This document shows, piece after piece, positions 10,775 to 23,300 of a stretch of 64,000 nt of DNA (positions are counted from its first letter, which is position 1; every line of letters begins with the position of its first letter). The notes beneath the pieces were generated by a model. It saw only the letters and a program-made list of their open reading frames with translations, did not search any database and had not been told where the DNA came from. This stretch comes from Paragorgia papillata. Lineage: Eukaryota > Cnidaria > Anthozoa > Scleralcyonacea > Coralliidae. The translations under genes and the position numbers were made by a program. The stretch spans positions 3,584,501 to 3,648,500 of the forward strand of contig JAWNZC010000311.1 in assembly GCA_035771165.1 (NCBI GenBank), in the 5' to 3' direction.

Positions 10775-11409
10775 TTAACATGTCCAGGATGAGACTTCAT
10801 CCAGTTTGTTTTTAAAAGCATGATCTTGTGCTGCCATAATTAATCCTTCTGTATATTTTTTAACTTTTATTTTTTGAGTCACTCCCAAGATAGTAAGATC
10901 TCCTACCCTTTCAGTATTCTTGAAGAGCTGACCATGCATGGGTTTATCCAAATATCTTTGATTTTTTTCTTCCATGACTGCTGTCTTACCTAAACCTTCA
11001 TTTTTTTTTGTTAATTTTTTTTTTGGATAGAGCGCTTTGAGCATCTGATTTCTACTACTTTCAATATATCCATACATACTGTTGAGTATTCTTGAAGAAC
11101 TGACCATGTGATGCAACGGTTTATTTATATGTCCTTCATTCCCTTCTTCCACGATTGCTGCCTTATCTAAACCTTTATCTTTATTTTGTTAGAATTTCAC
11201 TTGATAAGCCGCTTTGATATCCTTTCGCTACTAGTTTTAATATATCCATACAAATGGTTGATCTCAATTGTTATGCAGCTCTCAGTTACTAAACATCTCT
11301 TGTCCACATTATACGATCTTCTCCAGAACAACCTTTCTACATCTGCTATAGTGGGTGTAAAGCGCGTTAAACTGTAAGCAGTTTTCTCGTTTTCTGATCC
11401 ATATTCCAT
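10775..11409 (-). pseudogene. Decayed non-LTR reverse transcriptase C-terminal fragment, internally duplicated
   Basis: A 125-codon minus-strand frame (10775-11152) contains KKYTEGLIMAAQDHAFK followed by KLDEVSSW, and upstream KPMHGQLFKNTERVGD. These patterns recall the post-RT region of a retroelement protein common in cnidarian genomes (HGQF...ETEGLI-AAQDQALRT). The upstream part (YGYIESSRNQMLK...GKTAVMEE) recurs in degenerate form at 11155-11290 (YGYIKTSSERISK), showing a tandem duplication of about 190 bp. No RT catalytic core is present and stops separate the copies. It is a broken remnant; the family assignment rests on pattern memory. Confidence 0.45.
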
Positions 11410-11454
11410 ATTCTAAAGTTCTTCTTTTGTCCAATCAATAATAATTGCGCAATA

Positions 11455-11672
11455 TGGCATTAATTATTCATTACTTTTATTATTGATAATAATATTATTA
11501 TTCTTGTTATCGTTGTCGTTATCGATGGTTTTTGTCTTCGTCATGTTTGCATGTCATCGTTATCGCTATGGTTATCGTTATCGTTAGCGTTATCGTTATC
11601 GTTGTCATATTATATTATTATATTGTTATTAATATTATTATTATTATTAATATTATCATTATCATTATCATT

Positions 11673-11713
<41 letters not shown>

Positions 11714-11758
11714 TATCATTATCATTATCATTATCATTATCATTATCATTATCATTGA

Positions 11759-11829
<71 letters not shown>

Positions 11830-11832
11830 GAG
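11455..11832. repeat. Compound ATT/ATC trinucleotide and ATTATC microsatellite
   Basis: Long runs of att, atc and attatc units with a (GTTATC)n lead-in near 11560. Open frames on both strands encoding poly-Ile, poly-Leu/Ser or Met-Ile repeats are artefacts of this run. Confidence 0.95.
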
Positions 11833-12251
11833 GTCTTGTCAGGTTTATTACGGAAATTGTAACAGACATGTTAGATGCTGTCCTGGCCTTTCTTGGTGAG
11901 TAAAACTGATATTGTAATGCGTATTTCGATGCCGTAAATAACTGGAAAATGTTGCCTTACATGGGACAACAAGAATAGTTTAAATGACGTCACGAGAAAT
12001 ATTCCGTATTTATGGCGCATTTTGTACGTCAAGATCCCGTAATTTAAAATGTCTTTAAACCCATGCAAATTCGACTTTACATATATAGATTCTATGTAAA
12101 GTGAATAGTTTATTGCCAAAATATTATTTTATTTAAGTTATTATTTATTGTTATATTGAGGTTTGAATTTAAAAAATATTGATGAATGTGACGTTAAACG
12201 GAGAGCATAATTAGTTCTCACGTGTTGCATAACGTTTTGTTGCAAAATAAA
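11833..12251. other. No gene recognised
   Basis: Unique-looking AT-rich sequence between two microsatellites. The small minus-strand frame (11871-12119) has no recognisable features. Confidence 0.45.
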
Positions 12252-12314
12252 TCCTATTCAATTCAATTCAATTCAATTCAATTCAATTCAATTCAATTCA
12301 ATTCAATTCAATTC
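12252..12314. repeat. AATTC pentanucleotide microsatellite
   Basis: About twelve head-to-tail copies of aattc. Confidence 0.95.
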
Positions 12315-12477
12315 CCACGTTGAGGACATGGTTTGAACAGTATGTATCCTATATTTTATAATTTTTTACTCATATCTTTAAGCAGTTAATTATACGAAAA
12401 GGAAGAAAATAATCTAAATGCGTACTCTGCCATTATTTAATTTCATTACCATTTTAGAAATACAAACTTCAATTTAA

Positions 12478-12569
12478 CATTAAATAAAGACTTAGATCAA
12501 CAAACATTATTGGCATTCACCTATGTACTTTACATAGAATACACATCCGTAATATTGTATTTCAGTTTA
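12478..12569 (+). repeat. Dispersed repeat, copy 2 of a 92-bp sequence
   Basis: Matches 1-92 almost perfectly and diverges immediately after cagtttat. Neither flank resembles that of the first copy. Confidence 0.8.
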
Positions 12570-12612
12570 TTAAAATATTATATTTCAATAAAATTGCGGC
12601 TGTATTCGCAAG

Positions 12613-12862
12613 CTACAATCATTTTCAAAAGTCTTGGGACATTTGCGTCCTTTTTCGGTTTTCCAACTCCCCCGGCCCCCTGTTCAACATTGTATACCAT
12701 ATTTACGGTGAATTTTGCCGGAATTGTTAATTTGTTTCATTAGACAACATTGTAAAGGGAGGGAGAGCGAGGAATTGTGTACATATCGAAAAATAGACGA
12801 TGTTGAACGAGTATATTTAGAAAAGCTCAAGTGTCCCAACTACTTTTGAAATTGATTGTCCG
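12613..12862. mobile_element. Mariner-like MITE (about 250 bp)
   Basis: Inverted ends of about 31 bp: acaatcattttcaaaag, then ttgggacatttg, on the left and the reverse complement of caagtgtcccaactactttt plus gaaattgattgt on the right. The left end abuts TA; the right flank reads TC, so the TA duplication may have mutated. This type of TIR is seen in Tc1/mariner families. The interior is non-coding. Confidence 0.6.
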
Positions 12863-14230
12863 AAGCGCTATTTAACTATATTGTAAAAAAAATGCTGTTT
12901 CAGTCAACTAAACACTATACATTATAGGCAGAAAGCTAAAACAATGTTATAGCACAATTACAACCTCTTAATCACTAACATTTATGATTTACCTGGGGAA
13001 TATGACATTTCAGAATTTAGTTAGCCCCCCTGTTATGCTGCTGATATCCCGACCGCAACGACACTCACAACGGTACTCACCAGAAAAATATGCAATAGAG
13101 CGAAGACTGTTATTTAAAATGATATCTTATATAGACCCTCCTTGCAGTATGTTATGTTTGAATAAGATAATAATGCATTTTTACAATTGACGCTTTTAAA
13201 ATAAGTTTTTTACAACGATGCTCGCTATATATACTATAAATAACTTGATCTTATGACTCCTTTTATGCTACGGAAGTGAGCATCGTCGCCGCTTAAAGTC
13301 TATTTTGTGAATGAAACAGCAGTTAATACATTTCATAGAAACAAACACAATGCTGGTAACACGAGCAAACAGCCGAGGTGACCAGTTTTTGTGAAACAAC
13401 ACAGATTTACCGAAATAATTCCCATGGTAATCAGTGAGTATCGTGGTATGACTACCGTGCGAGCACAGTGCTGGTATTATAAGTAATAATTAACCACCGA
13501 ATATCAAGTTATATTTGTTAATAAATTAGCCCATTATTTCCACGTGTTATCGCTGTGTATACTGCTACTCTCGTGCATGATATGTATACTAATGAAAACC
13601 TAAAACAATTTTCAATATATAACGCAATTTACTTGTTTGTATTAGGTGTTATATATTGAATGTCTAAAATTCCGTGCTTTTTGATCGAAATTCACTTCTA
13701 CAATATTGTTTTCCGTAGTGAAATTGAGTAACGCACATATTCTATGGCATTTGTGAAATTATTAAAATATTCGCTATCCAAAAAGCGTTTTCGCTTACAT
13801 GCGCAGAACACATGAAAGGCTGCGCACCTCAGGTTAACACAAAGACGTTTCAATTCCCCTTTAACGCGAAGTGGAGTTAAACTCTCCACGTACTTAAAGA
13901 AATGCGTAATGGTTGATTATGAATAAATTTAAATTATTTTTTAGATAAATCAAGCTTTTCCAATTGCATTGTCATGAGGCCATCACTTTCATTGTAGTAT
14001 GTTTTCAATAATTCGTGCAAAGACGTCTTAGTCAATTAAATAACTTTTTTGGAGCAATAAACACAACTAAATGCCTTTAAACCCCCTATAACAATTCTGT
14101 TGCCAACAAAATGTCAACATTTCACTCAATTATTTTGACCAAAACCATTTGAGGGATGCATTCATTGTTTCACCACCCACACGCCCACCTTTCGACCAAA
14201 ACCATTTAAGCGGCCCACGAATCGAAACTA
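12863..14230. other. No gene recognised
   Basis: AT-rich sequence with small unconvincing frames (12984-13190, 13698-13889). A short inverted repeat (gatgctc near 13218, gagcatc near 13279) is the only structure noted. Confidence 0.45.
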
Positions 14231-14539
14231 CTCAGTCACAGAATAAGGATTGACCAGAAGTCCGACTCAGTGTTGGCACCTTTGATGTAAGCGTCCTCGC
14301 GAAATGTCGGATTGCGATCCCAGCGCCATTTTGAAAGTAAGTGCCCCCGGTAAATTAGCCCTCCCGTCCTTGCGACCCTCGGGCTCCTGTATTCAATTAC
14401 TCTTGGCCTCCTTGTGACCTTTTAATTAAATTTATATTGTTATCTATATTTATAAATAATATTTAGTTAAGAAAATAAGTAATTTACTTTAGAAAACGGT
14501 TCTTTGGAAATAAAATTCTTTGACCACAAGGTTATTAAA

Positions 14540-15010
14540 ACCATAGGCGGCGGAACCGGGGGGGGGGAAGGCTGGGGGGCCTAAAGCCCCCCCAACTTTG
14601 TAAAAGTGGAAAAAAGGGGGGATGAGCCCCCCCTACCTTTGCGCCGAAGGTGAGGGTGATTATACGTTGAATATTTATACATCTTCGATATACAGCATTT
14701 TGAAAATTCCATATCACTGCAGGGTGACAATCCTGGTGAAAATCGTAAGAAAAATCGTGCCGTGTCATAGCTCAAAACTCATTTCATTAAATACTCCACG
14801 TATTAGCATTTGATGACTGCTGACCAGAAGTATTATGAATGAGCCATATCGAAATGCCAAGAATTAAGAAAGGCCGAAAAAAATGAAGAATAATGAAAAA
14901 ATTGTTGTGGGCGGTAAAGGTTTTATAACGTTTAGGATTCTGTAAAATGTTCCCCCAAAACGCAGGAAATGCCATTTCAGAGACTCTAGATTTCAAAATT
15001 TTCAGGGGGA
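14540..15010. mobile_element. hAT-related MITE-like insertion within foldback element
   Basis: The left portion starts ggcggcggaaccgggg and has short C/G-rich inverted blocks (ggggggcctaaagcccccc). The right portion (14938-15010: tgttcccccaaaacgcagga, aatgccatttcagag, then a ttttcaggggg end) resembles the right halves of the hAT MITEs at 3599-3862 and 36437-36569. Precise termini and a target duplication could not be fixed. Confidence 0.45.
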
Positions 15011-15014
15011 CACC

Positions 15015-15787
15015 GACACATTTGTTTATAGAAAAAGATGGCTAAAAATTTCGGAACTACGCATTGTTGAAGTACATCGAGTACGTATGTTGTTAGAAAT
15101 TTTATAAGCTTTCATTCGGTGTATAGTTCAAACTTTAGTGTTACCTGTAACTTTTTAAAATATTCAAAATGTGCACACCATTGTTCGTAAAATAAGAATT
15201 AAGATGGGAAATGGACTCTTCACAAGTGTTATAGAATTTTGGATATTGTTTTTAAATACTAAACGCACAGCCCTGAACAACATATTAAACACAGGATACT
15301 GTGAAGTGCCATTCATGTCAGAACTTTTAATTTTCTCGCCGGGAAGTATTTTAAAGAATAAAAAAACATTATTTTGGTCTGGACCGTCTGAAATGGATGA
15401 ATTTCTTAAGTTTGTTTTACCTTTTGCTGTTTTGGTGTTTGCTATAAACTCAGAAAGACTTTTGGTATGAACCTCACATAGTTCTTAAACAAAAGCTAAT
15501 TCAAATATGAAAGGAGTGGAAAAGTTTGCAGATTTCTAGTTGAAGTTGAGAACGTTTTTTGTGCAAATTAGTGATCATACCTTTTCAACATATGAAAAAA
15601 TATTAAAACTTTTATGGTCAACGGTGAGACCATTTTGGACATTTTAAAAAGTTACAGGTAACACTATGATTTGGACTATATACCGAATGAAAGCTTATAA
15701 AATTTCTAACAACATACGTACCCGATGTATTTCAACAATGCGTAGTTCCGAAAATTTTAGCCATCTTCTTCTATAAACAAATGTGGA
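15015..15787. repeat. Inner inverted-repeat pair of the foldback element
   Basis: 15015-15165 and 15640-15787 are reverse complements (acaaatg/catttgt ends, agatggctaaaa, cggaactacgcattgttgaa, gtatgttgttagaaatttta, agttacaggtaacact). The loop is about 470 bp. A 99-codon frame at 15171-15470 lies in the loop and shows no recognisable domain. Confidence 0.75.
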
Positions 15788-16243
15788 GTTTATACAATTC
15801 TGGATTATGCCGACAGCTTCGTGAGTGCAGGACTTTTTTGCCACGGACTTTTACCCGTAGCGTGGTCAAAGAATTTCATATCCAAAGAATCGTTTTCTAA
15901 AGTAAATTGCTTATTTACTTAACTAAATATTATTTATATATATAGATAGTAATATGAAGTGAATTAAAAGGTCACAAGACGGCCAAGAGTAATTGATTAC
16001 AGGATCCGAGGGTCGCAAGGACGAGAAGGCTAATTTTCCGGAGGCACTTACTTTCAAAATGGCCGACCGACGCATGCGCATAAAAATAATGGGACACTGT
16101 TTTCCGCGAGTCGGACTTCTGGTTGATCCTTATTCTGTGACTCAGTCGCCTGAAGATCGCCCCGCGCGGGTGAAACGGACAGTTGCGACACTCAACATTT
16201 TGAGGTAAGCCCACTTAAACTATACTGTATTCGCTCTACCTTT

Positions 16244-16916
16244 ATGGTATTGAGCACTTTCCGACATTCCGTGAACAAAATCACACGTGCTCGTTTGTAT
16301 ATTTCCACCTGTTTATCGATTGTGCACTCTTGTTTACGTAATCCGTACCAAAAAATGAGACAATTTCGATTCGATTATTCATTGAAAAACATCCCAATAC
16401 CATCAAAGGACGCCTATTTGAGAACATTTATTGAAAAAGTCGAAAGTGTAATCAGACGCATGAGTTGGAAAGCCCACTTTGTCCTCAATGACTATAAAAA
16501 CTCCACCCGAAAGCAACTCTTTTGGACTTCCTTCTAAACAAGCACCACCAACAGTTATGGAAACTAAAGCTTTCGAAGAAGATCTAATAAAACTGATTGA
16601 AAACATCAAGTTTCGAAAAACACACGATCACTTTCAACAGTCTTTGGCTAATGACTTAAAGAAAATTAAATCATCACCCAACCTTTTCATTTTCGCAGAC
16701 AAAACAAGAAATATTTATGAAACCTCGCTCGACTCATACAACAAACTTCTGCATGATAATATAACAAAATCATACAAACATGGATCAGAGGACACAATAA
16801 CACAGATTGATGAAGAATTAAAAAACATTTCAAACAAACTAAAAATTAGTGACAGAATTGTACAAACAAAAAAACGCGAAGCATTTATTTCACTTAAAGA
16901 TCATAAAGATAATTTG
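16244..16916 (+). pseudogene. 5' fragment of a retroelement polyprotein (upstream of RT), frameshifted
   Basis: Two overlapping plus-strand frames (16244-16537 and 16479-16919) read as one protein after a frameshift near 16490-16530: QKMRQFRFDYSLKN...VIRRMSWKAHF, then FGLPSKQAPPTVMETKAFEE...NIKFRKTHDHFQQ...FIFADKTRN...EAFISLKDHKDN. The final LKDHK resembles the conserved patch just before RT motif 1 (related to PKIHKP in other retroelements), and SPNLFIFADKTRN matches the same family's pre-RT region. The sequence ends directly afterwards, so the RT core is missing. Which retroelement clade it belongs to (Penelope-like versus LINE) cannot be decided here. Confidence 0.5.
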
Positions 16917-17131
16917 TGACTCTCCCCGGGAAAAAGTACGTTAACGATATTCCGTTCCAACGATAAAAGAAACGGATAGCAAACCGGCGAAGAACGGTCT
17001 TGAAAAGCGTTTAAACGGCTTTCCACAAAAATCGAACGGTTTCAGGCGGCCGTTTGAACGCTTTTGGGCTAACGTTCGAACGACTTTGAAGAACCGTTTG
17101 AACGGAATTGGACAGCCATTTGAACGGTTTA

Positions 17132-18190
17132 CAGTGGCGGATCCAGGGGGATTATGGGGGTTGCAACCCCCCTAGCCTATTATATATGATATATTATATT
17201 ATATACTAGAAATACATGAACGCAACAACCCCTCGCCCGCTTTTACATTCTTTTTTAAAACACCCACCCACCCCCTGATTAAAATATGCACTCCTAAGAT
17301 ACAGCCAATACAAAAACAAACAGATATAAAAACAAATGATGTTAAATCCTTGGGATATTAAATTATACAATTTATGGATAGGTCGATAGGATGAGAAAAC
17401 TGATTTAAATCATTTAATGAAAGTTGCACATATCAAAGCAAAATTTAGATTTCATTTTATTAAATTCTGGTTGTAAAAAATATATTGTTTTTAGGAGGTT
17501 TCAAAAGGGATTAATTTTAGCAAGCCTTTAAATGGCTTCTCTATGCATGTACATTTTGCAAAGGCAGTATTAAAAGTAATTAACAGCTCAGAAATTACAT
17601 TTATAATAGAGTCTGAGATAAAAACAATTCAGTAGAATCGGATTCCAGAAAGAAGAATTCAAAAGACAACGTTTCAGTCGAAACACAGCCAAGAAAACCA
17701 ACAAAGCCCATGAGTATTTTTAATAATAAAAAGTGCATGCACGTCCACCACGGTTAATATAAGCCTTAAAGGTAGTGTTTTAAGTTAGCTTTAGTTAAGC
17801 TGACTTATGGTTTGGATGAGCAAAAGGAAAGCACGAAAACGTGAAGCTGAATATTGTTTAGGTTAAGCGAAAACTTGAAAACAACAAGAATCCTACCGTT
17901 AACCACTTTAAGATGATTTGACCATGAACTCACGGAGTGTCTTCAAACCAGGGCTACATACACTGCAGATCGAGTTTTTGTTTACCATACGCGTTTGGTT
18001 TCTTCAAGTTCTCTGGTTTCTCTTCAAGATATATTAAACGGGTTGTTTGTATCCTTTCCTTCGTGCTCCATTTCATTTCGTTCCGTTTAAATAAACGAAA
18101 GCAAAACACTATTTGTTTGAGAGTTTATAGTTTTCTTCGTCGTTAGTCACCAGTGTCCAACTATTCTTACCGCGTGACACCGTGCCATAC

Positions 18191-18223
<33 letters not shown>

Positions 18224-18526
18224 CCAGATTTCGTCTCCCTCGCTTTTTCTCCACGCGTGTAAAGTGGACTACACGCATGTCGAGATTAGCACCCTCACCG
18301 GGCTCCGGGACTTCGGCCCTACGCCCGGGCTCGGGGATAATATATAAATTGTGTTTAGTGTATAATATAGCGTATAAAAATCACTACTTCTGATCCTAAT
18401 ATTGTCCCCAAAATGCAGGAAATAGCATTTCAGGGTATCCGAATCAATAATTTTCCGGGGGGGCATACCCCGGACCCCCATGGACATGTCAACCCCCTCT
18501 TTAAATAAATCCTGGATCCGCCCCTG
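17132..18526. mobile_element. hAT MITE, copy 2, split by a Helitron
   Basis: The ends are cagtggcggatccagg and the inverse of gatccgcccctg. Subtracting the 1,132-bp insertion leaves 263 bp, matching the 264-bp copy at 3599-3862 over its length. The insertion lies in the AT-rich middle of the MITE. Confidence 0.85.
17206..18337 (-). mobile_element. Non-autonomous Helitron with intact ends and empty-site control
   Basis: Read on the minus strand, the element begins TCCCCGAGCCCGGGCG and ends CATGTATTTCTAG. It lies exactly between A and T of the host, the hallmarks of classical Helitrons (5' TC, 3' CTRR, A/T target, no duplication). The other MITE copy reads attatata|taatatat at 3665-3680, an uninterrupted version of the same site, which fixes both boundaries to the base. 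No Rep/helicase frame is present. The interior includes an AT microsatellite (18187-18214), and the 5' end has a GC-rich inverted pair (CCGAGCCCGGGC, with CCGGAGCCCGG further in). A clear 3' hairpin was not found, an oddity for the class. Confidence 0.85.
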
Positions 18527-18926
18527 GTTTACCATAGCCATTTGAACGGTTTACCATAACCGTTTGAACGGTTTACCCCAGCCGTTTGAACGATTTTCCA
18601 CGGCCGTTTGAACGGTTTTGGGGAAGCGTTTTAACGCTTTCAAACAATCGTTTGAACGCATGATTAATGGACAAACGCTTATAGTTTATAATAGTTTATA
18701 AACTATTTTGCACGTATTTTACTTGTTAGGTGGGGACACGGCGAAACTTAGTAAGTATTTAAAAACTACATCCTTAACTCTTTTGGGTCGGTGTATAGCT
18801 TCTCAGTGACCTATACCTAACAGACTTTAGTATTTTACCGTTGCTAACGCTATACGGTTTCACTTGTTATGATGAGAGTTTCCTGTTCCGAAAGAGAGAA
18901 GTGGTTCTGCCCAACACTTTATTAAA

Positions 18927-19016
18927 GGAATTTTAGGGAATAATAGGCGCGTCAAATTTAACCTACGAATTTTAGGGAATTGTATAGGCACGTCAAATTG
19001 AACCTACGAGAAACAA
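18927..19016. repeat. Two tandem copies of a 45-bp unit
   Basis: The unit aattttaggga, taggc, cgtcaaatt, aacctacga is repeated twice with a few differences. Confidence 0.65.
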
Positions 19017-20396
19017 AACCTGCAAATACATAACTGGCTTTTATAAGATCATAGCCTTAAAATCTTTATACAAGTATACTAAACAGACAATTAACACAAT
19101 TTTCGTATAGTCAAGACAATCTCAGACACCACACCGGATTGGCAAAAGTTAAGGACATAAAATATTTCTTCTTTCTTATAGTCTATACGAATTTAATAAC
19201 AAGGTTTAAAGAAATACGCTCTTATCCCCCTGTAACACGTATTCTGCAGGTGGTCACAATGCCCGCAATGGATAATAAAAATTCGTATTCGGGTTTGTCT
19301 TGTGCGTAGTCTTAAAGTCGGTACTTTAGATTCTTGAGTGTCTCAATTAACACTACATGACAAGCTTGAATATAGTAGCATAATTATACACAAGCCGATA
19401 TGGCGCCATAAGTTTCACCTTCGTACTTCTGGTACTTTTCCTGTTCATTATGGATATTCACGATCAGTTAAAGACTTCATTTTTAGTATTATATAGGTTA
19501 ATACATATTTTAATTAAAATTTGCTCGTTCATTTTGATACTGTCAAAATACCAATCCAACTAGAATCAACTATATAAGTTTTGTAGAAGCATAGCAGGAA
19601 AAATACTACCTTCCACAATTTGTGCTATTATAATCCCTTTGTGGTAATGAAATCGAAAACATACCAAGCTCCAAAGAAAATATTATTTTCTTGTATCTTT
19701 TTAATATACCGTTGAGTTATAGACTGCTTTCTAGTTGAGGCAGTCCGCAGTCACACTTCTTCACTTTAGAGCATGCTGAAATAGCATTAAATATTAAGGC
19801 TAATATTTGCCCTCGTTCCACGTTTGGGAACACGGGCATGTTAATTAGCATATAATAATTAATATTATCGACGGACATATCAGTCCTGTTTTTCGTATAG
19901 TAAACGGCGATACTGAGAGGTTTTCTGCACACTCAATCAGGTGCATGAATTGATAAAGAATAAATGTAGTATGCTGCTCTCGTTGTTACGAGAGGGTTGA
20001 TAGATACTATCCAAATAATTATGGAAAAAATGCATAGTAATTTCCGATGGGAAACAGCTTTTCCGTGAATAAATTGACTGATATCAAATTATAGTCTCAG
20101 TAGCGTCTTACTGGCGATCAGAATGAATCGATGAAAATAAATCTGGTCGTGTATCATCGAGTACATTGTTGCCGATCACTTAGATAGCTGATTTACTACC
20201 ATGGAGACACTTAGGCATTTTGTTATTTTATTCTACTGGAGATGACAAGGAAAGCAAATCCCGTATTTGTGTCTATAGTCGAGGCAGATGGTACAAGGTC
20301 AAACATCTTATAATTGGATTTCAACATGGGAGGACCGAGACCCGATAGAAGGTACCAATTTAATATATAGGCTATTTCATCACTTTGTATATATCA
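19017..20396. other. No gene recognised
   Basis: AT-rich intergenic sequence. The 71-codon minus-strand frame at 19717-19932 has no recognisable domain. Confidence 0.45.
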
Positions 20397-23300
20397 GGCC
20401 TAGTTCAAACTTCGAAGTTATCATGTGCCGAACATAATCATATTAAGTTCGACAAAGTTCAACGTTGGTTTCAAACGTCGAACCTAATGGTCGAACACTC
20501 GAACTATTAAATTGCTAGGGGCGAACATTCGTCGGTTTTGATTTATGTCCCGCAAGTAAGGGTTGGGGTTATGGTTTAGGGTTAGGAAAAGGTTAGAATG
20601 ACGGTTAGAATAAAAGTTTGGTTTAGGTGTGGATTGGGTTCAGTCCTAGGTTGAAAAAAAATATAATGAAATTCAATTAAGAATTCAACTCATGCTTGTT
20701 TAGCAAGATATGAATAATGTGCCGTGAGTCCCATGAGGTTCGTTTTTCTTGTCTACGGCCAACCTTCTCTTTATTTTTTTTATCGGACTAAAAGGCGACA
20801 GTAAATCAGAAGAGAGCGCGAGGAAAGTAAGCAGAATAACTGTGAGTAGAAGATGATTGAACTTGAAGGCCTGTTAATTGTCAGTTAAATGCGACGCTCA
20901 TCTTTGTACTACAGAATTAGAATACTATTACTTTGGATAAAATTAAAATCTTGGCAGATAGCAATCCCAAAGAGTTTTGGAATCTAGTCAATTCTATTAA
21001 ATCAAATCGCTCTAGTTGTTCCAATGAAATATCGCCTGTTGAGTGGTTTAACTATTTCCAAGATCTCAATAAAATCAATTTTTCGTCAGAGAGCACCGGT
21101 ATATTGAGGCTCAAATAGTTACAGATTTTCATCTCTGGACGACCAGTAGACGACCTTAGGAAAATTTTTCACTTTACGCACGTTTAAACTTTTTCCTAAA
21201 GGAAAACAGCATTCTGAATGATTATCAAATTGGTTTTAGACATCGATTTCGAACATCTGATCATCTGCTTGTTCTTAAAACATTAATAGACTGTTATAAA
21301 TCAAGTCGAAAACCCTTGTTCGCATGTTTCATCGATATCAGGAAAGCATATGATAGTGTTTGGCGAGAGGGTTTATTTTTTAAATTGATAAAATATGGAT
21401 TCAGCAGAAAGTTTGTTGCAATTTTGCTAAATATGTATTCTTCCGTTAAATCAGCGGTTAAATTAGAACAAGGTGTTACCCCCTTTTTTCAATCTCATAT
21501 TGGTGTGAAACAAGTATGTGACCTATATATGTAAGTCCAACATTGTTTAACATCTTCATTAATCATATACCTAATCTGTTTAATTCTTCTTGTGATCCTG
21601 TGGAACTTGATGACACTGAGTTAAGTTGTCTACTGTATGCTGACGATTTGATAATAATGTCAGAATCAGAATCCGGATTACACTGCTGCCTTCAAAAACT
21701 TGAACTATATACTCGGAAATGGAAATTACAAGTTAACCTAAAAAAATCTATGGTCTTGATCTTTGGGACACATTCCCAAAGACGACTGTTTATCTCATCA
21801 AAGTGGTACTTTGGTGACAAACAATTCGATTGTGTAGACGAATATACATATTTGGGGTTAACTTTTCATTTTGCTGGTAATTTTAAGATAGCTATAATAA
21901 CGTTATACAACAAGGCGTTACGGGTTTACCATTGTCTAATGTATCAACTTTCAAATGCAGAGAATATACCGAGAAAGACATTACTAAAACTATTTTCATC
22001 AGTAGTGGTTCCAGTTTTATTGTATGGTTGTGAAATCTGGGGAGTATGCCTATTGGGAAAAATCTCTTCATTTGAACTTTTTCAAAAGAAATGTTTCAAT
22101 ATAGTAAATAAACTGGAATCATTACAGTTGAAATTTATTCTTGGAGTCCACTCTAAAAGCACAAATTTAGCTGTCTATGGCGAACTAGGTAGAGTCCCTT
22201 TGATAGTACAGATCTCTACTCTAGTGACAAAGTATTGGATACGAATTAAAACCCCAGATTATATAGACACTCTTGTGGGAAAGGCAACCAGTTTTAATAT
22301 TCGAACTAATTCCCAGGCCGTTATTTTCACAAACTATGTTTTAAAATTATGTGATTTGAGATCACTAGACGTTATTTCTCTTCCACTTGAAAGTTTAAAC
22401 AATTTAGATAAATATATAAAAAATAAATTATTCATTTACTTTACTGATTTCTGGAAAGATCAGATTCAACAAAGTCGTTCTAATGGTAAACTGAGAACTC
22501 TCGTACAAGTTAAGAATAATTTTGGCTTTGAAGAGTACCTTCACGAAATTTGTAATGTTAAACATCGCCAGGCAGTAACAAAAGTGAGAATATCCGCGCA
22601 TAAACTACCAGTTGAATCTGGCCGATATAACAAAACCCCTTAAGAGGAACGAAAGTGTACTTTATGTCACTCGAATGAAATCGGTGATGAATTTCACTAT
22701 TTAATGTCCTGCTCCAACAAAAAGTTTGTAGAGCTTCGAAATACTTTTATAAATAATATATACAGTGTCAACGCGTCTTTCCGTTTACTTGACACAAATA
22801 ATTTCTTTCTATATATAATAAATGTACAGGATAAGCTATATCATGAAAATATTATCAAAATATTTTCATGCTATTCTTTCATTATATGATAGTCATTATA
22901 TTGTCTAACCCATATTACCATACACTGTACTCCTATAGCTATATTATTTTACTCACATCACTATACCCTTTACAGTTTTAACCATAGTTTGTATGGTATG
23001 ATCTAGTTCATGTTACGTTACGTTCTGTACTTTTATATAAATATCTTTTCATATGTGCCTGTATTGGTATTTGATGAATAAAGTATTATCTTATCTCTGC
23101 GCGCCGTCCGATTGACTTCTTCATCTTCTTCGATTCGAACTCAGCGCATCGGTTATATATATACTGTACCGGTGCGCTACAAGTTTATGCACTTCTATAT
23201 TAGTCGTAATTTGTTCGCAACATAAACAGTAATAATCTCTTCTCGTGTCCATATTTACTCGAAAAGACCTCCGTGCGTATTAAATTTCATGTTTTGAGCT

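Larger units (their letters stand above)
14231..16147. mobile_element. Long foldback element with about 300-bp arms
   Basis: The left arm (14231-14532) and right arm (15862-16147) are reverse complements over most of their length. Landmarks are ctcagtcacagaataagga, agaagtccgactc, cattttgaaagtaagtgcc, gtccttgcgaccctcgg, aatattatttatttagtt-like AT sequence and attctttgaccac. Inside lies a second inverted pair (15015-15165 and 15640-15787) and an insertion near 14540-15010. No transposase is present. Arms of this length and degree of match would form a strong cruciform or a double-stranded RNA if transcribed. Confidence 0.75.
17003..18806 (+). repeat. AACGGTTT-type tandem repeat block, copy 2
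   Basis: Second copy of 3470-4143, with the same order of tandem units, hAT MITE and tail. It is larger because a Helitron lies in the MITE and because the tail contains a short extra stretch (about 18751-18774) and a few indels. The two copies are parallel. Confidence 0.75.

Noticed and set aside
11532..11903. Poly-Ile / poly-Leu-Ser proteins over 100 codons
   Set aside because: Translation of an ATT/ATC microsatellite in three frames and on both strands.
14535..14775. Minus-strand ORFs rich in Pro/Gly next to the C/G runs
   Set aside because: Compositional artefact of the G/C homopolymer runs in a MITE.
20553..20600. Telomere-like ggttagggtt stretch
   Set aside because: Short, degenerate and internal to a transposon-like element; no run of perfect TTAGGG.
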